The notes under the pieces are model-generated. The model was not told the DNA's origin. It saw only the letters and a program-made list of their open reading frames with translations, and did not search any database. Below are positions 20,387-30,543 of a stretch of 64,000 nt of DNA, in pieces. Within the stretch, counting starts at the first letter, position 1, and every line of letters starts with the position of its first letter. Made by a program: the position numbers and the translations under genes. Origin of the DNA: Marinobacterium_D sp050908845 (GTDB taxonomy: Bacteria; Pseudomonadota; Gammaproteobacteria; Pseudomonadales; Balneatricaceae); assembly GCF_050908845.1 (NCBI RefSeq), contig NZ_CP194171.1, positions 434,001 to 498,000 on the forward strand, read 5' to 3'.

Positions 20387-23300
20387 ATGGAAATTAAATC
20401 CCTCTTCGACAGCAACAAAGACATCTACCGCACCATTGAAAAGGTGATCACCTATGGCGCCTCTCAAGAGGAACGTCTCAAGGCGGAGATCTCAGAATAT
20501 GTTGTCACCGACAGTATTGAAGAGCAGCTGGAAAGCCTCCTGCAGAAGATGGATGCGGCCATGGATGCCGGTGGTCAGAACGAAGTGGGAGTCTGGGTGT
20601 CGGGCTTCTACGGCTCGGGTAAGAGCTCCCTCACCAAATACTTGGGCCTGGCATTTGATGATCGTGTACAGATCGACGGCGTGCCGTTTATCCAGCATCT
20701 CAAGGATCGGCTGAAAAAGAACACCACCAAAGCACTGCTGACCAAAGTGGCTAGCCGTTTTCCGGCTGCGGTGTTGATGCTTGACCTGGCTAGTGAACAG
20801 GTTGCTGGCGCTACCATGGAAGAGGTATCAACTGTTCTCTACTACAAGGTGCTGCAGTGGGCCGGGTACTCCCGCAACCTGAAAGTGGCCGCCTTTGAGC
20901 GTAGATTAAAACATGATGGTCGCCATGCAGAGTTCCTGCAGCTGTTCCGCGACTACATGGGCGCAGACTGGAGCGATTACCGCAACGATGACCTGGTTGT
21001 CGATAGCGTGATTCCTGAGCTCGCGCATCAACTTTACCCTCAGGTATTTAAGACTGCCTCATCATTCAATACTGAAACGAGTGAAGTCATCCGGTTTGAA
21101 GATGACCGCGTAATCGAGATGCTAGATATCGCCCGTGAAGCGACCGGAAAAGAGTACATCATCTTCATTATCGATGAAGTCGGTCAGTATGTGGGCTCTC
21201 GTTCGAACCTGATCCTTAACCTGGATGGACTCGCCAAAAACCTGAAGAACATCGGAGATGGTAAAGTCTGGATTATCGGTACCGCCCAGCAAACACTCAC
21301 TGAAGATGACAGCAAAGCAGCGCTCAACTCTGCTGAGCTCTACAAGCTGAAAGACCGCTTCCCGATTCAGATCGATCTTGAAGCCAACGACATCAAAGAG
21401 ATCTGCTACACCCGACTGTTGGGTAAATCCTCGGTCGGTGAAACTGAGCTCGGCCAGCTGTTTGATCAGCATGGCCAGGCGTTACGCCATAACACCAAAT
21501 TGGTCGATGCGCGTGCTTACGGAGCCGACTTTAACCGCCAGACCTTTATCGATCTGTACCCGTTCCTACCTGCCCACTTCGATATCCTGCTGCACCTGCT
21601 GGGAGCGCTGGCGAAGTCTACAGGTGGTTACGGTTTGCGTTCCGCTATCAAGGTGGTGCAGGACATTCTGGTGGATGAGTCGGATAACCGCACGCCTATC
21701 GCCAAGCAGCCGGTGGGTTGGCTGGTAAATACCGTCACCCTATTTGACGCATTGGAAAAAGACATTCGCCGCGCCTTTGCCTCCCTGTACGCATCGGTGG
21801 ATAAAGCGAAGCTACGTTTCCCTGATTCGGCGTTGCATCAGAATGTCGCCAAAACCGTGTGTATCCTGCAGGTGCTCAACAACCTGCCGGTCTCTCGCCA
21901 AAACGTCGCCAGCCTGCTGCACTCGGGCATTGCGCAAGCGTCAGCAGCAGACAGCATTGCCACTGCTATCGAAGAGTTGATCTCAGACCCCATCGTGCCC
22001 TTTGGTGAGCAGGACGGAAATCTCTGCTTCTTCAGTGAAAAACTCAATGAGATTGAGCAGGAGCGAGCCAACATAGCGACTCGCTCCATCGAGTTACGCC
22101 GCATCATCAGTGATGCCCTAAAAGAGGTCTATTCACCGCTGCCTGCGGCTCAGCTCCACGGCAACCTTTCTGTCCAAACAGGTCTGAAAGTACTCTCAAC
22201 TGCTGGCGCGGTACCCACCGCTCTGGCAGGCGATCGAAACCCGGTACAGACCATTATTGAGCTGGTCGATCCGGTCGAATACGACAGTGCCAAATCGAGG
22301 CTGACCAATGACAGTCGTCAGAAGGCGGAGCTTCAGAATATCTACCTGTTGGGGCGGACGACCCCGGAAATGGATGAGCTAACTACTGAGATCTTCCGCT
22401 GTCGCGAAGTGGCCACCCGATACCGCAACGAACCCGATCAGGAAGTAAAGGACTACTGTGCAGCTCAGGCTGATCGAGCCAATCGTCTGTTGAATGACCT
22501 GGAGCGCCAAATCCGTCGCAGCCTGCAGCAAGGATCTTTTCTGTTTCGCGGAACATTGACGGCGGTGGACAGCCAGAGCCAAGAACTAATCGAAGCAGCT
22601 CGTAAACATATGGTTGATGTTGCCGAACAGGTGTTCGATCGCTACGCAGAAGCACCCGTACGGGCCAGTACCGATCTGGCTGAGAAATTCCTGCGCTTGG
22701 GTAACCTGTCTGGCGTTACGCACCCAATCGACCCACTGAATTTGGTGCAAACCAGTGGCAGTACACCAAGCATCAATACCCAGCATAAAGCGATCACTAG
22801 CATCCGCGATATGATCGACCGTCAGGGAACGATCGAAGGCAAACGGCTAACCGACCTGTTTACCAGCCCGCCCTTTGGTTGGTCGCCAGATACTTTGCGC
22901 TACCTGATTGCTGCCATGTTGATCGCCAGCGAGATCAAGCTTAAAACCGGTGGCCGAGAAGTAACCGTTAACGGCCAGCAAGCGATAGATGCGCTTAAAA
23001 CCAACAACACCTTCAAGTCGGTGGGGATCTCTCTGAGGGAGGAACGCCCCTCCATTGAGGTTCAGGCGCGGGCTGCTGAGCGTCTCACAGAGCTTACAGG
23101 CGATATTGTCGTTCCCCTGGAAGACGAGATCAGTAAGACTACGGTCAAACTGCTGCCACGTCTGCAGCATGAATACGGTCCTCTGGCTGAAAAGCTCAAG
23201 GCTATGGGACTGCCGGGCAGTGACCGTCTGGATGCACTGTCTCAGGATATGCGTGACATCCTGTTCACCGATGCCTCTGATGCCCCCCAGCGTTTGGGTG

Positions 23301-24022
23301 GTGAAGATTCAGATCTGTTCAATAGCCTGAAGTGGGCTTCGGACCTAAAGATCAAACTGGAGCATGGGCTAGAAGAGATCCTGCGAGATCTGCAGGCTCA
23401 CATTAAAGGGATCATTGCGCTGCCATCAAGCGGCACACCCGGCGCTCTAAAAGGGGAGCTGGAAGAAGAAATCCAGGAGGCCCAGGCAAGGCTGCAACAG
23501 GCGGATTTCTTTAAATACAGCACCGACTTTGCCAGCACGTTGACCGCATTGAAGTCCCGTGTGCGGGATGCCGTGATCGCCATGAAGGCAGAGCAGGCCG
23601 AGCGAATTAAAACGGCTGAACCCGATCTGCGCCGCTTGCCAGAGTGGACCGAGCTGACCCAACAGGAACAGAACAGCCTGTTGGCTGATTTGGAAAAGCT
23701 ATCGGTTGAAGCCAATGAAGACCTCAGTGGTCTGCAAACTTTGGTCAATCAGGATTACAGCATTAACAACGCTATCCAAGACCTGAAGATTCGTATTCAG
23801 CGTATTGGCCGTGAACGCATACAGGAAAAGGTTAGGCAAGAGCAGGAAAAAGCGGTGCAGGAAGGTAAGCCCAAACTCACGCAACGCAAGCTCTCGTCCA
23901 AGCCCCGTATCACCAGTATGAGCGAGCTGGATGCTCTGATCAGCGAACTGAATCGACTGCGTGGTGAGTTGAACTACGCCCATGAGTTTGAGCTGATACT
24001 AAACCTTCAGGACGAGGATTAA
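20387..24022 (+). CDS. brxC: BREX ATPase BrxC
   Basis: This 1211-residue protein has a P-loop GFYGSGKSS at residues 73-81 and a Walker B-like FIIDEVGQYV near residue 263. It carries the long helical C-terminal half with coiled-coil (KAEQAERIKTAEPDLRR, RIQEKVRQEQEKAVQEGK) typical of BrxC/PglY, the AAA ATPase of BREX. It starts 23 bases after brxB and stops 3 bases before pglX. It is full length compared with other BrxC proteins (about 1200). Confidence 0.95.
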   Translation: MEIKSLFDSNKDIYRTIEKVITYGASQEERLKAEISEYVVTDSIEEQLESLLQKMDAAMDAGGQNEVGVWVSGFYGSGKSSLTKYLGLAFDDRVQIDGVPFIQHLKDRLKKNTTKALLTKVASRFPAAVLMLDLASEQVAGATMEEVSTVLYYKVLQWAGYSRNLKVAAFERRLKHDGRHAEFLQLFRDYMGADWSDYRNDDLVVDSVIPELAHQLYPQVFKTASSFNTETSEVIRFEDDRVIEMLDIAREATGKEYIIFIIDEVGQYVGSRSNLILNLDGLAKNLKNIGDGKVWIIGTAQQTLTEDDSKAALNSAELYKLKDRFPIQIDLEANDIKEICYTRLLGKSSVGETELGQLFDQHGQALRHNTKLVDARAYGADFNRQTFIDLYPFLPAHFDILLHLLGALAKSTGGYGLRSAIKVVQDILVDESDNRTPIAKQPVGWLVNTVTLFDALEKDIRRAFASLYASVDKAKLRFPDSALHQNVAKTVCILQVLNNLPVSRQNVASLLHSGIAQASAADSIATAIEELISDPIVPFGEQDGNLCFFSEKLNEIEQERANIATRSIELRRIISDALKEVYSPLPAAQLHGNLSVQTGLKVLSTAGAVPTALAGDRNPVQTIIELVDPVEYDSAKSRLTNDSRQKAELQNIYLLGRTTPEMDELTTEIFRCREVATRYRNEPDQEVKDYCAAQADRANRLLNDLERQIRRSLQQGSFLFRGTLTAVDSQSQELIEAARKHMVDVAEQVFDRYAEAPVRASTDLAEKFLRLGNLSGVTHPIDPLNLVQTSGSTPSINTQHKAITSIRDMIDRQGTIEGKRLTDLFTSPPFGWSPDTLRYLIAAMLIASEIKLKTGGREVTVNGQQAIDALKTNNTFKSVGISLREERPSIEVQARAAERLTELTGDIVVPLEDEISKTTVKLLPRLQHEYGPLAEKLKAMGLPGSDRLDALSQDMRDILFTDASDAPQRLGGEDSDLFNSLKWASDLKIKLEHGLEEILRDLQAHIKGIIALPSSGTPGALKGELEEEIQEAQARLQQADFFKYSTDFASTLTALKSRVRDAVIAMKAEQAERIKTAEPDLRRLPEWTELTQQEQNSLLADLEKLSVEANEDLSGLQTLVNQDYSINNAIQDLKIRIQRIGRERIQEKVRQEQEKAVQEGKPKLTQRKLSSKPRITSMSELDALISELNRLRGELNYAHEFELILNLQDED

Positions 24023-24025
24023 CTG

Positions 24026-27000
24026 ATGGCGTTTGATCAGACCACCCGTGGCCGGTTGCAAAAGTTCGTTAATGCCAGCCGAGAACTGCTCAGTGAAGAA
24101 CTGACCCGCCAGCTCCAGGCGACTTATGGCCTCGACCCTAAAACTGGCACCGTTGCTGACCTGAGCGAACTAAAGCACCTAGATAACGTCGAGCGTCAAA
24201 CCGCTCAGCTTTTGCGGGAGATTCTGCAGCACTATATTGCAACTACACCGGGTAAAAATACCAAGGAGCAAACACTCCAAGCTCTGGACCGGTTGGTACG
24301 CGAGCAGGCGTTTACGGTGCTGAACCGTATGGCGGCACTGCGCATGATGGAAGCCCGTGGCGTACTGATGGAGTCCATTGCTAAGGGCTACAACTCCAGG
24401 GGTTTTGAGCTGTATAAGATGCTGGCGGGCACCAGTCAGGGTGAAACCGGTGATGCCTACCGTAACTACCTGTTCAGCCTGTTTGACGAGTTCAATGTCG
24501 ATCTGGAGCTATTGTTCGATCGCCATGGTGCCCAGGGCCGACTTTTCCCCAGGGAATCAGCCCTCTTGGAGCTGTTGGAGCAGATCAACCACCCGGAGAT
24601 CGAACACCTCTGGGCAGAAGACGAAACCATCGGCTGGATTTACCAGTATTTTAATTCCCAGGAAGAGCGCAAAAAAATGCGCAAAGAGTCCCAGGCGCCG
24701 CGTAACAGCCGAGAGTTGGCAGTACGTAACCAGTTCTTTACCCCGCGCTATGTGGTGGAGTTTCTGGTGGACAACACCTTGGGGCGGATCTGGTTTGATG
24801 CCACCCAGGGCAACACCAGTCTCTATGACCGCTGCCAATACCTGCTGGTCAAGCCGGAAGAGTTGGAAGCCAAACGTGTGGAACCTATACCGCGCACCCT
24901 GCGTGACCCACGTACTCTCAAACTGCTGGATCCGGCCTGCGGCTCCATGCACTTTGGCCTTTATGCCTTTGACCTCTTCCTGGAGATCTACCGCGAAGCC
25001 TGGGCCTGGGAGCAACAGCAAGGCCCCGGCAGTTTGGACGTATCCACTCAGCCTGAGGCAGGTTTTAAGCCGTTAAGTCAGACCTACGCAGATGAAGCGG
25101 ACTACCTGCGCGATGTGCCGCGCCTGATCATTGAACACAACGTCTACGGGGTGGATATTGACCCCCGTGCCGCCCAGATCGCGACCCTGGCGCTCTGGCT
25201 GCGTGCTCAGCGCGCCTGGTATGAGGCAGGCGTTAAAGCGCCTCAACGTCCGATCATTGGTCAGGGCCATGTGATCGCGGCGATCGCCCCACCGGCCGAA
25301 AAAGAGCTGCGCCAGCAGTTTGCCGAGCAGCTGGATACCAAGGATGCCGAGCTATTCGGGAAAACCCTGCAACTGCTGCATAACTTGCCTGAATTGGGTG
25401 TGTTGCTGCAGGTGGAGCAGGAACTGCCCAAGCTGATTAAGCAGGTCTATGGCGGCAGTGGTAATGATATGTTTGCAGCACAAGAACAGGAAACCTGGGA
25501 GCAGGCGGAGCAGCGTTTGCGGCAGGCGTTGAGTACCTTCATGGAGCAAGTGAGCAGTAGTTACCAGTGCCGGTTATTTGCAGCGGATGCACTCCAAGGG
25601 CTGCGGCTAGTAGATCTGACCCGTGAAGTCTTTGATGTGGTCGTAATGAACCCACCATTTGGGGAACCCGTTCGATCAACCAAAAAGAATCTCGAAGAAA
25701 GTATGCCAAGATCCAAGGGCAATGTTTTGGCGAATTTTATAGAGCGCTCTGTCAACCTTCTCCGTGTAGGTGGTCGGACTGGAGCAATCGTGAGCCGAAC
25801 CTGCTTTTACCTACAGAGCTTTGCAAATTTTAGAAAGACAGTTCTTGAAGATGATCTACAGCTGGAAAGTTTTGCAGATCTGGGGCTTGGCGTTCTTGAT
25901 GCGATGGTGGAAACCGCTGCGGTGACTTGGACACGAGCGACAAACCAAGAGAGTAACGCTGTTTTTTTTAGAGAACTGAACAGAGTTGATAAAAATAAGG
26001 GCTTACTAGAGTCAATAGATTTACTGAGGAATGGGCTGTCGGGTTCAAATTTTTTCGTAAGAAAATTGAAACAGTTCTCAATTTTCGATGATAGGCCATA
26101 TATATATTGGGTTGGTGAATCTGTAGCAAAAAAAATAGCTGGACAGAAAAAAATTGAACCTGAATTTTGTGATATTAGAGTGGGGTTGCAGACAGGGGAT
26201 GATTTCCGATTCTTGAGGTTATGGTGGGAAACTAGAGCTTCAGATGTGATTATTCCAAATTCTGGCGAGGAAAACACAGTTTTGTGTGCTCAGGCAATCG
26301 CATTGAGTCATCAAAAAAAGTGGGCGTGGTATTCTAAAACGGAGGCGGCCTCTCCTTTTTTGTCATCAATTCATCTGCATGTTAATTGGCGTGATAATGG
26401 TAAGGAAATAAAAGCCTACCATATAGGAAATGGACACTCCGCATCCAAATACGTCATGTCGGAATCAATGTATTTTCGACCCGGTATTAGCTATATGCTT
26501 CGTTCCAGCCGGATAGTACCTTATCTTGTACCAGCAGGTGTTATCCCGACCGCCGGAAGAAGCCAGGTTTATCCTAAAGATGGGGCTGAGATCTGGGTTA
26601 CAACTCTCTTGGCTTCTAACATAGGGACTGCTGTAGCTCGTTTTCGGGGCGAAGCTTTTTGGCAGCCGAAGTTTCAAAATTCGATGGTCTCAGCAATACC
26701 ATTTGTGCAGCCGGGAGAAGGGGATATTAGTTGGGCTGAAAATGTGATCGCAGATATTAGGCAGAAGGTGTCAAATAACTTTAAATCTGATGAGTCTGAA
26801 ATACTCTTTACACTTCCTTCATTTGATGATTCTAAGCGAATAAAAGAAAAAATTAATCGTGAGACCTTGATTGGTTCCGATCTGGATAAACATATTGCCA
26901 ATCTGGCTAGACTGAGCAGCGATGATTATACGAGTCTTTTACGAGATCACAGTGAGGCTCTGAGTAAGGGGGCTGATTCTAAAAGTAGACAAGGTCAGGA

Positions 27001-28012
27001 CGAAGACGATCTGGAACAAGAACACTGCGATGATAACAGCGAAATACATACTGCTGTAGATAATCTCATTTCCTGGTGCGCGGGCGTGGCGTTTGGCCGC
27101 TTTGATTGCCGTTTGGCGACCGATGAAAGCAAGCCGATCACTGTATTGAGTCCCTTCGACCCACTGCCAGCCAAAAGCCCTGGTATGCTGCCTGATGGTG
27201 CTGTTCCTTTCCATCATAATGCCGCTATCCTAGTCGATGACGAAGGTCATCAGCATGATTTGCCACGTTTGATCGAGCAGGTGCTGGTAACCGTTGATAC
27301 CTCAGTGAGCCAGGACATCCGTCGCTGGTTGCGTAAGGATTTCTTCCCCTTCCATTTGCAGCGATACTCAAAGAGCCGCCGAAAAGCACCGATCTATTGG
27401 CCGCTCTCGACCGCCTCTGGTAGTTACACCCTATGGATCTATTACCCTGAGCTTACGAATCAGACGTTGTTCACCGCAGTGAATGATTTTGTCGAGCCCA
27501 AACTTAACTCTGTGCGCGATGATCTTAATGGCCTACTTACGAAAGCTGGTGGCCGTAGCAAGCAAGAAGAAAAAGCGCTCGAAAGGCTTGAAGATCTGGA
27601 ACAGGAATTGGCGGATCTGCGTGACACGCTGCTCGATATCGCACCCAGCTATCGGCCAAACCAAGATGATGGCGTGCAGATCACCGCGGCACCCCTGTGG
27701 TCGCTGTTCCGCCATAAACCCTGGCAAAAGGTGCTCAAAGATACTTGGAAGCAGCTGGAAAAAGGTGACTATGACTGGGCGCACCTAGCACTGAATTATT
27801 GGCCTGATCGTGTACTGCGGAAATGCCATGAAGACCGCAGCCTAGCTATCGCCCATGACGTGGAAGAGCTGTTCTGGGAAGAAGTAGATGTACCAGTGCT
27901 TCGCCGGGGTAAGGATACCGGTGAAACTAAGCTGGAATGGCAACAAAGAGCGTTGGGTGAATCTGAACTACAGGCATTAATTGGAAAAATTCGACAGGAA
28001 CGTCACCTATGA
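24026..28012 (+). CDS. pglX: BREX adenine-specific DNA methyltransferase PglX
   Basis: This 1328-residue protein has the SAM-binding motif LLDPACGSMHFG near residue 302 and the catalytic NPPF at residues 542-545. It methylates host DNA at the N6 of an asymmetric adenine site to mark it as self; the site itself cannot be read from the sequence. From about base 25,650 to 27,050 the coding sequence is markedly AT-rich (hand counts of 38% and 32% GC in two 60-base rows, against 62% in a row before it), while both ends match the neighbours. That segment should hold the target-recognition domain and looks exchanged. It overlaps pglZ by 4 bases. Confidence 0.95.
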   Translation: MAFDQTTRGRLQKFVNASRELLSEELTRQLQATYGLDPKTGTVADLSELKHLDNVERQTAQLLREILQHYIATTPGKNTKEQTLQALDRLVREQAFTVLNRMAALRMMEARGVLMESIAKGYNSRGFELYKMLAGTSQGETGDAYRNYLFSLFDEFNVDLELLFDRHGAQGRLFPRESALLELLEQINHPEIEHLWAEDETIGWIYQYFNSQEERKKMRKESQAPRNSRELAVRNQFFTPRYVVEFLVDNTLGRIWFDATQGNTSLYDRCQYLLVKPEELEAKRVEPIPRTLRDPRTLKLLDPACGSMHFGLYAFDLFLEIYREAWAWEQQQGPGSLDVSTQPEAGFKPLSQTYADEADYLRDVPRLIIEHNVYGVDIDPRAAQIATLALWLRAQRAWYEAGVKAPQRPIIGQGHVIAAIAPPAEKELRQQFAEQLDTKDAELFGKTLQLLHNLPELGVLLQVEQELPKLIKQVYGGSGNDMFAAQEQETWEQAEQRLRQALSTFMEQVSSSYQCRLFAADALQGLRLVDLTREVFDVVVMNPPFGEPVRSTKKNLEESMPRSKGNVLANFIERSVNLLRVGGRTGAIVSRTCFYLQSFANFRKTVLEDDLQLESFADLGLGVLDAMVETAAVTWTRATNQESNAVFFRELNRVDKNKGLLESIDLLRNGLSGSNFFVRKLKQFSIFDDRPYIYWVGESVAKKIAGQKKIEPEFCDIRVGLQTGDDFRFLRLWWETRASDVIIPNSGEENTVLCAQAIALSHQKKWAWYSKTEAASPFLSSIHLHVNWRDNGKEIKAYHIGNGHSASKYVMSESMYFRPGISYMLRSSRIVPYLVPAGVIPTAGRSQVYPKDGAEIWVTTLLASNIGTAVARFRGEAFWQPKFQNSMVSAIPFVQPGEGDISWAENVIADIRQKVSNNFKSDESEILFTLPSFDDSKRIKEKINRETLIGSDLDKHIANLARLSSDDYTSLLRDHSEALSKGADSKSRQGQDEDDLEQEHCDDNSEIHTAVDNLISWCAGVAFGRFDCRLATDESKPITVLSPFDPLPAKSPGMLPDGAVPFHHNAAILVDDEGHQHDLPRLIEQVLVTVDTSVSQDIRRWLRKDFFPFHLQRYSKSRRKAPIYWPLSTASGSYTLWIYYPELTNQTLFTAVNDFVEPKLNSVRDDLNGLLTKAGGRSKQEEKALERLEDLEQELADLRDTLLDIAPSYRPNQDDGVQITAAPLWSLFRHKPWQKVLKDTWKQLEKGDYDWAHLALNYWPDRVLRKCHEDRSLAIAHDVEELFWEEVDVPVLRRGKDTGETKLEWQQRALGESELQALIGKIRQERHL

Positions 28013-30540
28013 GTATTGCGGCTTTTATTCAGCAAGAGGTTTTTGCCCGCCGCTTGGCCAGTTCTGAGTCGCATCAGATTCTGGTTGTGTATGACCCAGA
28101 CCAGCGCTACCGCAAGATCTGTCTTGATATGGCTGATGATCGTTGCGGTGTTGTGGATGCTACGGAGTCAAGTCTTCAGAGCCGAGCTGAGGCGCTAGAG
28201 GCACTGCAGAGCCTTGGCAGCCAGCAGCTCGAGCATCTGGTTGTGTATGTGCCGATTGAAAAGCCGCTGGAAGATGAAGTCCGGCAGAAGGACCCCTTCG
28301 CGTTATATGCCGCCTGTGGTGCTGTTTTTCCTGATGGCGACGGCGATGAGTATCGTAACCTGTGCCTTAAAGCCAAACCTGATCACACGACACAAATCCG
28401 CAGCATTTTCGAGCAAGATCCAAACCCTAGTTTTGCTGTCATTGATGCCGTTGGTGGCGGATTAGAGTGGCCTAACCTGCGTGCGCTGCTAGAGGTGGAA
28501 TCTAGTCGAGATATTCTGTTTGCGCTTCTGGCGCCCAGTGATCAGCAGCAGGCAGCACTCAAAGGAAGCGATGCTTGGGTTGCAGAGGTCAAAATACTGC
28601 TTGAAGCCACCATTGGCTTGAAATTGCGGACTCGAGCTAAGAGCTGGGGAGTCATTGCAGACGAGCTGTGGAGCTATCTACTGTTCAGTGAGTTTGCGTT
28701 AGACCTGCCTACCGCGTTGCCCGATGCATTGGCAAGCATGCCCCGTGCGTCGGTCGAGGCGGAGCCACTTATCGAAGATATCTGCGAACGTCTGCGTAAT
28801 GACGGACGTACTAAGCCAACCTATATAGATCGGGCTGAGCGAGTTGAGGCTGAACTGGAGTTGGTTCAGCACTGCCAGGCGATTACTGAACTCGGTCGCA
28901 AGGATACCTTCCCATTTGAAGAACGTACGTTCATGCATCAGGCCGTACAGGCGATGGAAGCTGATGATACTGATCGGGTCAGGGACATTCTTAGTCGCCA
29001 TGCGCAATCAGTTTGGACCGGTAAGGGCGAAAGCCAGGCGCAATGGGATCTGCTGCGCTCCGCTTTGATGCTAATGGAAGCTTGTGAGGTCAGGGAGCTG
29101 GAGCTCCCTAATTATGCCCGCAGTATGGAGTCCTTGCTGGAGTTTTACGTTTGCCAGTTACGGGATGTGGACCGCCTACATCGGGAGTTTGAACAAGCGG
29201 TCAGTGACTATGAATGGCAAGACACTCATGGCGTCATGGAGCCGGTTAAGCATCGGATACGTCAAAGCTACGGCCGCTTGATCGAGAAGGTACAAATTCC
29301 GTTCACCAAGCACCTGGAGCAGAGTGGTTGGCCGGTAGCGGGTTACCTATCGAATAATGAAGTGTTCGATAAACTCGTAGCACCGAGGTTGCAGCAGAGC
29401 GGTCAGAAAGTCGCCTACCTCATGGTTGATGCGTTGCGCTATGAGCTGGGCGTCGCGCTGGAGCAGCAGCTCAAAGAAGACGGCAAGGTTGAGTTAACAC
29501 CGGCTTTGGTTCAGTTACCCAGCATCACGCTGGTGGGAATGGCCAGCCTGCTGCCGGGAGCTTCGTCGAGTCTCGAGCTTAAGAAAACAGATTCCGGTCT
29601 GGTTCCCATGATAGGGGAGCAGGACGTGAGCACCGTACAGCAGCGTATGGATTGTGTACGCAAACGCTATGGTCAGCGTTTCCAAGAAGGGCGTTTGGAA
29701 GCGTTTGTCCGTAACAAGTTCGATGTGGATGAGACGACAGAGCTTTTGATTCTGCGTTCAGTGGAGATTGACGAGCTATTTGAGAACACGCCTGATACAG
29801 CACCTAATGAAATTCTTAGTGCGCTTAAGCGCATTCGCGTCGCCGTTCACAAACTGCAGTCTAAAGGGTTCAACCAGGTAATCATCGCGACTGACCATGG
29901 GTTCTTCATGAACACCCATGCAGGGGCTGGAGATACCTGTAAGAAGCTGCCCGGTAACTGGCTCAATATCCACGAACGTTGTCTCTTGGGGGATGGCGCC
30001 GGCGATTCTCACCATTATGAGATCAGTGCGGAGAAAGCTGGGATACGTGGTGACTTCAACAAGCTGGCAGGCCCGCGCTCGATGGCCGCTTATCGTTCTG
30101 GGTTACTTTACTATCACGGTGGCGCATCTTTGCAGGAGTGTGTGGTGCCGGTACTGGACATTAAGCTCAAAGACGCTGAGCAACCGGCCATGCAGAAAGC
30201 AAGCGTGGTCTTGAACTACAAGAATGGCGCCAAGCGAATTACTACGCGGATGCCTGTTATTGATCTGAGTGTAGAAACACAGGATATGTTCTCTGTGGGG
30301 CAGTCGTTTGAGGTGCTGTTGGAAGCTCAGGATAAAAAGGGCGAAGTCGTAGGCGAAGCCAAGCCGGGCGGTACCGTCAACGCGGCTACCGGTACGATTA
30401 CGCTGGAGCCTGGCAATAATGCCCAGGTGACGCTGCGCATGCAGATGGATTTTGAAGGCAAGTTCAAAGTAAAAGCGCTTAACCCGACGACGTTGGCGGT
30501 ATACGCTCAACTTGAATTGGAAACTGACTACGCGGTGTAA
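28009..30540 (+). CDS. pglZ: BREX phosphatase-fold protein PglZ
   Basis: This 843-residue protein has the PglZ alkaline-phosphatase-superfamily domain: YLMVDALRYELG near residue 471 supplies the first metal ligand and ATDHGFFMN near residue 627 the second. The N-terminal third is the helical part seen in type 1 BREX, and the C-terminus is a beta-rich domain. PglZ is required for BREX methylation and exclusion. GTG or ATG coupling with pglX is evident (ATGAG overlap). Confidence 0.94.
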   Translation: MSIAAFIQQEVFARRLASSESHQILVVYDPDQRYRKICLDMADDRCGVVDATESSLQSRAEALEALQSLGSQQLEHLVVYVPIEKPLEDEVRQKDPFALYAACGAVFPDGDGDEYRNLCLKAKPDHTTQIRSIFEQDPNPSFAVIDAVGGGLEWPNLRALLEVESSRDILFALLAPSDQQQAALKGSDAWVAEVKILLEATIGLKLRTRAKSWGVIADELWSYLLFSEFALDLPTALPDALASMPRASVEAEPLIEDICERLRNDGRTKPTYIDRAERVEAELELVQHCQAITELGRKDTFPFEERTFMHQAVQAMEADDTDRVRDILSRHAQSVWTGKGESQAQWDLLRSALMLMEACEVRELELPNYARSMESLLEFYVCQLRDVDRLHREFEQAVSDYEWQDTHGVMEPVKHRIRQSYGRLIEKVQIPFTKHLEQSGWPVAGYLSNNEVFDKLVAPRLQQSGQKVAYLMVDALRYELGVALEQQLKEDGKVELTPALVQLPSITLVGMASLLPGASSSLELKKTDSGLVPMIGEQDVSTVQQRMDCVRKRYGQRFQEGRLEAFVRNKFDVDETTELLILRSVEIDELFENTPDTAPNEILSALKRIRVAVHKLQSKGFNQVIIATDHGFFMNTHAGAGDTCKKLPGNWLNIHERCLLGDGAGDSHHYEISAEKAGIRGDFNKLAGPRSMAAYRSGLLYYHGGASLQECVVPVLDIKLKDAEQPAMQKASVVLNYKNGAKRITTRMPVIDLSVETQDMFSVGQSFEVLLEAQDKKGEVVGEAKPGGTVNAATGTITLEPGNNAQVTLRMQMDFEGKFKVKALNPTTLAVYAQLELETDYAV

Positions 30541-30543
30541 CTC

